Assembly (NCBI GenBank): GCA_012270065.1
Contig: JAAXJB010000054.1
Coordinates: 60,465-103,253 of the forward strand
Reading direction: 5' to 3'
DNA length: 42,789 bases
DNA from: Rubripirellula sp.
GTDB taxonomy: Bacteria > Planctomycetota > Planctomycetia > Pirellulales > Pirellulaceae
Shown here: in pieces, positions 37,245 to 42,789 of the stretch
Numbering within the stretch: the stretch's first letter is position 1
Layout of the letters: each line of letters begins with the position of its first letter
The notes under the pieces: model-generated
Told to the model about the DNA's origin: nothing
The model's input: only the letters and a program-made list of their open reading frames with translations
Databases searched by the model: none
Position numbers and translations under genes: made by a program

Positions 37245-38453
37245 ATGCCCCAGTCCGAGCATACCCGGTCCAAGCATGCCCATTGTGGAAAACCCCCTGT
37301 GCCATCGATCGCTCCCGAACCCGGAAGATATCCCGCATGTGGTTTTCCGCATCGAAGTCGACTGACAGAGTATCTGCTCGTCTTTTGCCTCACATTGACC
37401 TGCAACACAATCATTTTCACGTCATCGCTCCAGGCTGATGAATGCGACCTATGCGACATGGGATGCACGGCCGGTGACCAGATGGACACGCGCGTAGGAA
37501 GCGACACTTTACCCGGCGTGATGTCCAATTGCGGCTGCCCTGATTGCCGCTCATCACGATTTGAAAACCAGTTTCGATCCCGTGTTGGACACTGTGAAGC
37601 CTATCAACCGCAGTGGCTTGCCGTTGGCCGCGGTCTAGCATATTCCCGCACCACGCAAAGTGCCCACGTCCTGATCAGCGATTCGACCAATCCCATCCGA
37701 CAAATCAACCGCGATAGCTTCAAATTTGGCTGGGAGCCGGGCATGGACCTTTTGATGAGGAGAATAAAATGGAACTCGAATTCTATCGATCTTCGATGCA
37801 TGGGACTTGAGACACTCACCGCCATCGCAACAACGACAACAGGTGGCTCCACGGAACTTCATGCTGCCCTGCCGGTATTCGTAAGTGACATCACATCGAT
37901 TGACGCCACTTATCAGTCAGAACTTTATGGGGTCGAAGCCAATTGGCAGTTTGTAACCTACTGCCCGTTTCAATACATCCTCGGTGTACGGTACATCGGA
38001 CTCGATGAAGATCTGACCGCCAATCTGCAGTCACCCACAGCACCGGTTACCTATCGGACCACCACTCAAAACGACTTATACGGTGTTCAGGTTGGTATAA
38101 CCAGCATACCCGACATGCCGCTATTTGATTGTCAGTGGCTAACATGGTCAGCGAAATTTGGTCTTTATGGAAACGACGCCGACCAGACATCAACACTCAC
38201 TGGTGCTGTGGGACAAAGGGCTGATGCCTCAGCGGACACAGCGGCGTTTGTCGGTGAATTCAAAATCGGTCTGGAATTTCCGTTGACCCGTTGTTTGACA
38301 CTTAGCTGTGGATACGATGTTTTTCTGATGGAACGCGTGGCGATCGCTACCGATCAACTCCAGGCAACCAACTTTTTTTCAGGTACCGGCAGCGATAACG
38401 AAGGCAACGCTCTATTCCATGGGGCAAGCATTGGCGCAACCTTGATCTTTTAA
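37245..38453 (+). CDS. BBP7-like outer-membrane beta-barrel protein
   Basis: Up to 402 residues. A signal peptide lies at about residues 42-64 (LLVFCLTLTCNTIIFTSSLQADE), so the true start is probably downstream of 37245, but no ATG with a good ribosome-binding site is seen. The mature N-terminus has several Cys (CDLCDMGC, CGCPDC). It is followed by alternating hydrophobic beta strands (VEANWQFVTYCPFQYILGVRYIGL) and a terminal strand ending in Phe (GATLIF), the usual barrel signature. It resembles planctomycete BBP7/Lpg1974-type outer-membrane proteins. Role could be porin or structural; not determinable here. Confidence 0.75.
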   Translation: MPQSEHTRSKHAHCGKPPVPSIAPEPGRYPACGFPHRSRLTEYLLVFCLTLTCNTIIFTSSLQADECDLCDMGCTAGDQMDTRVGSDTLPGVMSNCGCPDCRSSRFENQFRSRVGHCEAYQPQWLAVGRGLAYSRTTQSAHVLISDSTNPIRQINRDSFKFGWEPGMDLLMRRIKWNSNSIDLRCMGLETLTAIATTTTGGSTELHAALPVFVSDITSIDATYQSELYGVEANWQFVTYCPFQYILGVRYIGLDEDLTANLQSPTAPVTYRTTTQNDLYGVQVGITSIPDMPLFDCQWLTWSAKFGLYGNDADQTSTLTGAVGQRADASADTAAFVGEFKIGLEFPLTRCLTLSCGYDVFLMERVAIATDQLQATNFFSGTGSDNEGNALFHGASIGATLIF

Positions 38454-38517
38454 CAATCGCTGCTGAGCGGAAATCTGCTGAGAGGAACGTGTTTTGAACC
38501 GTGTCTTTTGCGGATCC

Positions 38518-38576
38518 TCGTTCACCAATCGCCTCGTTCACCAATCGCCTCGTTCACCAATCGCCTCGTTCACCAT
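38518..38576. repeat. 16-bp tandem repeat, 3.7 copies
   Basis: Three exact copies of tcgttcaccaatcgcc (38518-38533, 38534-38549, 38550-38565) are followed by an 11-base partial copy. They lie in the gap between the convergent barrel and sulfatase genes. Exact identity implies recent expansion, and the copy number may vary between strains. Confidence 0.95.
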
Positions 38577-38681
38577 CAAAAGCAGCTGGCCATCAAGAGC
38601 AGTTGGCAAGAGCGTCCAATGCGACAGAGCATCGTGCTTGTTGGTGAACAGCGGCAAAATCCCGAAATAGCGCCGGGCCGA

Positions 38682-40106
38682 CTATTTCTTTCTTTTCTTA
38701 CGCTCCCGCGTGGGATATAGCGTCACCGGATTCTCGACTCTTCCCGGCGGTCTTACCCCGGAAGCTGGACCGGGAGATCCCAATTCCAAACGCATGGCCT
38801 CTGCCATTTTTTGCAGGCGTATCACCACGCTGGGATGCAGTGATGCAACATCCGTGACCTCTCCGATCTCATCGTCGAGATTGTAGAGCCGCGGACCGGC
38901 CTTCATCAGGTCTTCAGGCTTTTCACGAATCCCCATTCCAAGTGTCTGGGGCGTGATTGCCAATTTCCACTGTCCCGATCGAACAGCCTGCAACTGGTTG
39001 CCTTTGAAGTAATACCAGGCCTGATGGGGTGAAACCTTCGTTTTACCCAACAGCAGATCGGTAATGTCCTTCCCGTCAATTTTGATATCAGGGTTTAGCA
39101 TACCTCCGGCCATCGAAACCAGGGTTGGCAATACATCTGTTGTACCGGCAATGGCGTCACATTGACTGCCGGGCTCGATTTTTCCCGGCCAACGTACGAT
39201 CGTCGGCTCACGCACTCCACCCTCAAGAGTCCCACCTTTGCTTCCACGCAAAGGTCCTGAGACGCCGCCCTTGGAACCTTTGGACGCCCAAGGTCCGTTA
39301 TCACTGGTAAAAATCAAAACGGTGTCATTTTCCAGATCATTCTTTTTGAGCGCTTTCATGATTTCACCAACGCTCCAATCCACCTCCTTGACCCAATCCC
39401 CGTAAACACCGTTGCGTGATGTTCCTTGAAAGCTCTGGTGCGGAAACAGGGGTACGTGCATTGCGGTGTGAGGCAAATACAGAAAGAAAGGTTTGTCGCG
39501 TGTTTGAGAGATGAATTTCACAGCTTCCATTGTGTAATCGCGGGTGACCTTCCGTTGATCTTCATCTTCAAGCAGCGCAATCACTTTTTCGTCACGCAGC
39601 AAGGGAACAACGCGAAGCCCCGTTTCAGCCGAGACACGCTGCATGTCATTCGAATAGGGAATTCCGAAATAGTGATCGAACCCCTGGCGAGTGGGAAGAA
39701 ACTCCGGCTGATCCCCTAGATGCCACTTCCCGATGCACGTGGTTTCGTAACCAAGCTCCTTCAGGTAATCAGCCACAGTCACCTCAGCGGGATTCAATCC
39801 CAGCGGTCCGGCTGGAAAAAACACCCCCGGAACAGAAACACGTGGAGCATAACTGCCAGTAAGTAGTTGCGCCCGTGAAGCTGAACACACGGGGGCAGCA
39901 TAAAAACTCGTCAACCGCATCCCCTCTGAACTCAACTGATACAGATTGGGTGTGTCATTCAAACGGGAACCAAAGGGACCGATGTCCCCGTAACCCATGT
40001 CATCAATGAAAATGACGACAAAATTGGGTCTGTTGGATGCGGACACGCAATACCCATAATTCACACCAACAAATAGACAAGCCAACAATCCAACGAAATA
40101 CCGCAT
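38682..40106 (-). CDS. Exported type I sulfatase
   Basis: A 474-residue arylsulfatase. MRYF...ACLFVG is the signal peptide. NFVVIFIDDMGYGDIG holds the calcium-binding Asp pair. CSASRAQLLTG at Cys74 is the C-x-(P/A)-S-R motif converted to formylglycine. IGKWHLGD and FIFTSDNGPW-type blocks follow, all in the family's order. ATG at 40106 is preferred over 40124, since AGGGA lies six bases upstream of it. The C-terminus is basic (RERKKRKK). It probably acts on sulfated polysaccharides in the periplasm or outside; the substrate is not predicted. It needs a true formylglycine-generating enzyme encoded elsewhere. It lies downstream of the DUF1501 gene on the same strand. Confidence 0.95.
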   Translation of the reverse strand: MRYFVGLLACLFVGVNYGYCVSASNRPNFVVIFIDDMGYGDIGPFGSRLNDTPNLYQLSSEGMRLTSFYAAPVCSASRAQLLTGSYAPRVSVPGVFFPAGPLGLNPAEVTVADYLKELGYETTCIGKWHLGDQPEFLPTRQGFDHYFGIPYSNDMQRVSAETGLRVVPLLRDEKVIALLEDEDQRKVTRDYTMEAVKFISQTRDKPFFLYLPHTAMHVPLFPHQSFQGTSRNGVYGDWVKEVDWSVGEIMKALKKNDLENDTVLIFTSDNGPWASKGSKGGVSGPLRGSKGGTLEGGVREPTIVRWPGKIEPGSQCDAIAGTTDVLPTLVSMAGGMLNPDIKIDGKDITDLLLGKTKVSPHQAWYYFKGNQLQAVRSGQWKLAITPQTLGMGIREKPEDLMKAGPRLYNLDDEIGEVTDVASLHPSVVIRLQKMAEAMRLELGSPGPASGVRPPGRVENPVTLYPTRERKKRKK

Positions 40107-40284
40107 AGCTGATCCCTGGTTCATGTAATTTTAAAACCGGCTGTATGGTCATTCACTGTTTTCGCAAGTGCCACACTCGACGCCCGCAATAACAACAAGC
40201 AAGTTGAAGGCGGTAACAGCTTCAAAAAACCAGAGCTGCAACCAAACGTTGCGAATCAGTCATGATGCCTGCTAACATCATGAA

Positions 40285-41658
40285 TCAACTGATGATGTCG
40301 GAAGCGACTCGACCGTGAACATCAGTCAAACGGAAATCGCGTCCAGCATATCGGTACGTAAGCCGTTCATGATCCAAACCAAGTAAATGCAAAGTCGTGG
40401 CGTGCAGATCATGAACATGCATCCTGTTTTTTACCGCAGCAATCCCGAAGTCATCCGTCGCACCGTAACGCAATCCACCCTTGACGCCAGCACCACACAT
40501 CCAAACGGTATATCCGGTGGCGTTGTGGTCACGTCCATCATTGCGTCGAACCGCAGGTGTCCGTCCAAATTCGCCACTCCAGATAACAAGCGTATCTTTC
40601 AACATGTCACGCTGTTTCAAATCCGCGATCAGGCCGGCAATCGGCAGATCGGTTGCCTGACAATTTGAGGTGAGTCTTGCGTTGAGATTATTGTGTTGAT
40701 CCCAACCTTCATGGGTCAATTCGATGAACCTTACACCCGACTCTGCCAACCGGCGGGCCATCAAACACTGCCGCCCGAATTCATCCGTTTTTGATTTCCC
40801 GATCCCGTAACTGGACAGTGTTTCAGCTGATTCACCCGACAGATCCAAAACCTGTGGAACAGCAGATTGCATACGATACCCCAGTTCATAGGATTCGATC
40901 ACGCCCTCCAACTCGGAATTGTGTGGATTGCTTTGTGCCGCATCACGATTCATCGCTTGCAAGAGATCGAGTTGTTTTCGCTGCATTGACGCCGACAAAC
41001 CCGGATGTTTCATATTTCCGATCGGAGCAGCCGATTTGACGTCCTTAATCGCTGTGCCCTGATAAACAGCCGGCAAAAATGCGCTGCCGTAATTCTGGGC
41101 ACCGCCCAAACGTTCTGGCGGTTTGATGGTGATGAACCCGGGCAAATCCTGATTTTCAGTTCCCAGACCATAGAGCACCCACGCGCCAACGGACGGACGC
41201 ACAAACTGAAAACTACCTGTGTGCAATTGCACGAGCGCTTGAGGATGGTTGGGAATATCGGTGTACGAACCGTTGAGCAGACACAGATCGTCGGCGTGCC
41301 TGGCAAGGTGCGGATAAAGCGTCGAAATCGGTATCCCGCTTTCACCACGACGTGGAAATTTCCAATTTGATTTTTTCAGCTTCCGCCCTTTCTGAACGTT
41401 CAGTCCGGCTGCTGCTGAACCAGGCGACTTCCCATCAAACTTCTCCAGCTCTGGCTTGTAATCAAAGGTATCAACGTGTGACGGGCCCCCTCGCATGCAC
41501 AGAAAAATCACCCGTTTGGCCTTTGGTGTGAAGTGCGGCTCACGACTCAACAACGGTTTTCCTTCCGCACCAACCGCAGCCTCCGTTGCCATCGCCGTAA
41601 ATGCCAAATAACCGAATCCACACCCGGTAGATAAGAGAGCTCTGCGTCTTGAATACAT
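40285..41658 (-). CDS. DUF1501 family protein, Tat-exported
   Basis: A 457-residue planctomycete-typical DUF1501 protein (alkaline-phosphatase superfamily relative). The N-terminal SRRRALLSTGCGFGYLAF is a Tat signal. Conserved blocks are RGGPSHVDTFDYKPEL, GEFGRTPAVR and GRDHN, in the usual order. The family's biochemical function is unknown. It lies 54 bases downstream of the DUF1553 gene, a very common planctomycete pairing thought to form a secreted two-protein system, sometimes near sulfatases as here. The ATG at 41658 has an AGG about eight bases upstream. Confidence 0.95.
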   Translation of the reverse strand: MYSRRRALLSTGCGFGYLAFTAMATEAAVGAEGKPLLSREPHFTPKAKRVIFLCMRGGPSHVDTFDYKPELEKFDGKSPGSAAAGLNVQKGRKLKKSNWKFPRRGESGIPISTLYPHLARHADDLCLLNGSYTDIPNHPQALVQLHTGSFQFVRPSVGAWVLYGLGTENQDLPGFITIKPPERLGGAQNYGSAFLPAVYQGTAIKDVKSAAPIGNMKHPGLSASMQRKQLDLLQAMNRDAAQSNPHNSELEGVIESYELGYRMQSAVPQVLDLSGESAETLSSYGIGKSKTDEFGRQCLMARRLAESGVRFIELTHEGWDQHNNLNARLTSNCQATDLPIAGLIADLKQRDMLKDTLVIWSGEFGRTPAVRRNDGRDHNATGYTVWMCGAGVKGGLRYGATDDFGIAAVKNRMHVHDLHATTLHLLGLDHERLTYRYAGRDFRLTDVHGRVASDIIS

Positions 41659-41712
41659 CTGTGCAACCTATGATTATTAACAACCCGTGAAAGGCATCCA
41701 CCAAGATCAGAA

Positions 41713-42789
41713 TCAATTGAGATAACGAAACTCTGAACATCCCAGAAGGGACTGGCAGAAACCGCGCCAAGCTCTTGACTCGCTTTCCTCATGCTTCAAT
41801 TTATCCACATTCACTCCACTTGCAGTCGCGTCTCGGATGAAGGCAAGAACGCGGTCAACTTCAGCACCACTGGGTTCACGCGACAAAGCCAACTGATATC
41901 CCAGCACCACACGTGCCTTATCCCCTGTGACCTTGCTTGAAAGAAGCCTCTCCGAAAACTGCTGCGACAGTCCCAACACGGAAGCACTGTTCATCATGTA
42001 CAGTGCCTGAGTTGGTACCGTGGTAACATTTCGGTTTCCACCCACGATACTCGGCTCAGGAAAATCAAACAAAGAGAGCGCCTCGGGAACAGCGCCGCGC
42101 AAAATGGGCAGATAGACACTCCGCCGGTCATTCTCGCGTTGCAAGGCATCAACTTTCAATGTCCGTCCGACGATACCTTCACCGAGCTCCGCAACAGCAG
42201 ACGCACGCGGGCGTTGAAGATCCAATCGTCCACTCACCGCCAACATGGCATCACGAATCGCTTCCCCCTCAAGACGTCTCTGATTCATTCTCCACAGAAG
42301 TTGATTCTTCGGATCACGAGCCAGACATTCCTTGAGTTGCGGCGATTCATCAACAATCGCTGCCAGACGATAAACACGGCTGACCATGATCTTTCGGATC
42401 ATCTCTTTTACCGACCATCCAGACGCCACAAACTCGTTCGCCAAATGATCCAAAAGCAGGGGATGACTTGGTCGTGTGCCGTTCGCACCAAAATTATCAA
42501 CTGTGGCGACAATCCCACGCCCCAATAGATGCTGCCAGATGCGGTTGACAGCCACCCTCGCAGTGAGCGGGTGATCAGGCCTGGTGATCCAATCGGCAAG
42601 TTCCAGCCGTCCACTGTGATGCTGCGGGATACTGTCGTGTTTATCGGATGCTCCGATCGTTAAAAAACCGCGGGGAATCTCAGCGCCATATTGATCATGT
42701 TCGCCTCTGATTCGTAGCCGCGTGTTCCGCGGCTCAGTTGAATCGCAAACTCCCATCAAAAGATGAACTGCCTTGTCAGCATTCTCAGT
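41713..42789 (-). CDS. DUF1553 (PSD1) domain protein, partial at the window edge
   Basis: The 3' 359 codons of a longer gene. The frame stays open to the last base ([11 protein letters not shown] precedes the first internal start), so the true start lies beyond the window. DUF1553 hallmarks are [41 protein letters not shown] and [13 protein letters not shown]. The missing N-terminal part would normally carry DUF1549 and often a cytochrome-c-like domain. It is encoded immediately upstream of, and in the same direction as, the DUF1501 gene, so the two are likely co-transcribed. Function unknown. Confidence 0.93.
   Translation of the reverse strand, partial: TENADKAVHLLMGVCDSTEPRNTRLRIRGEHDQYGAEIPRGFLTIGASDKHDSIPQHHSGRLELADWITRPDHPLTARVAVNRIWQHLLGRGIVATVDNFGANGTRPSHPLLLDHLANEFVASGWSVKEMIRKIMVSRVYRLAAIVDESPQLKECLARDPKNQLLWRMNQRRLEGEAIRDAMLAVSGRLDLQRPRASAVAELGEGIVGRTLKVDALQRENDRRSVYLPILRGAVPEALSLFDFPEPSIVGGNRNVTTVPTQALYMMNSASVLGLSQQFSERLLSSKVTGDKARVVLGYQLALSREPSGAEVDRVLAFIRDATASGVNVDKLKHEESESRAWRGFCQSLLGCSEFRYLN

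Noticed and set aside
40275-40298. Hairpin acatcat/atgatgt at the DUF1501 stop, with an overlapping alternative (catgatg/catcatg)
   Set aside because: Short AT-rich stems without a T-tract; mutually exclusive pairing is suggestive of attenuation but too weak to call.
1-42789. CRISPR arrays, tRNAs, rRNAs, insertion sequences
   Set aside because: No regularly spaced repeats, T-loop/anticodon patterns, rRNA motifs or transposase motifs were recognised by eye on either strand.

Overview
The window looks like chromosomal DNA of a member of the Planctomycetota. The indicators are a DUF1553 / DUF1501 / sulfatase block, a very large dockerin-type surface protein with a degenerate LEPR-XLL-like N-terminal motif, a BBP7-like outer-membrane barrel, a type-C-like PutA, and Ser/Thr kinases fused to FGE-sulfatase domains. 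Nothing identifies the genus. No rRNA, tRNA, CRISPR array, transposase or integrase was recognised.

Layout. 0-16 kb is mostly housekeeping and envelope genes: an SDR oxidoreductase (+), PutA (-), a Tat-exported PhoD-like phosphatase (-), a membrane-anchored alpha/beta hydrolase (-), a CorA transporter (+), an MscS-type channel with a long coiled-coil periplasmic part (-), about 1 kb without a convincing gene but with a structured stretch ending in a strong terminator, and a two-domain GNAT protein (+). At 16.4-18.5 kb lies an exported M3 oligopeptidase. At 18.8-19.3 kb is a small zinc-ribbon gene that seems broken by a frameshift.

19.4-28.9 kb is the most unusual region. Two full-length paralogous receptor-like kinases (1230 and 1390 aa) stand in tandem. 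Each has a cytoplasmic Hanks kinase, a double zinc ribbon, about four ~105-residue helical repeats, one membrane span, an extracytoplasmic array of ~31-residue TPR-like repeats and a terminal FGE-sulfatase/C-type-lectin-like domain. Both share a duplicated promoter and leader. They differ sharply in the number of outer repeats (about 3 versus 8). The last ~35 codons of the first kinase resemble the variable region of a diversity-generating retroelement (DGR) target. A third kinase downstream is a truncated remnant with stops in the frame upstream of its ATG.

29-33 kb holds a small secreted protein, a Rieske ferredoxin-like protein (-) and an exported M16 protease (+) followed by a clear terminator. 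33-38.5 kb has a large surface protein (-) divergent from an outer-membrane beta-barrel (+). 38.7 kb to the end is a minus-strand sulfatase / DUF1501 / DUF1553 cluster; the DUF1553 gene runs off the right edge.

All functional calls come from reading motifs by eye. No database search was run. Start codons were moved from the longest ORF where a ribosome-binding site or a family boundary argued for it.
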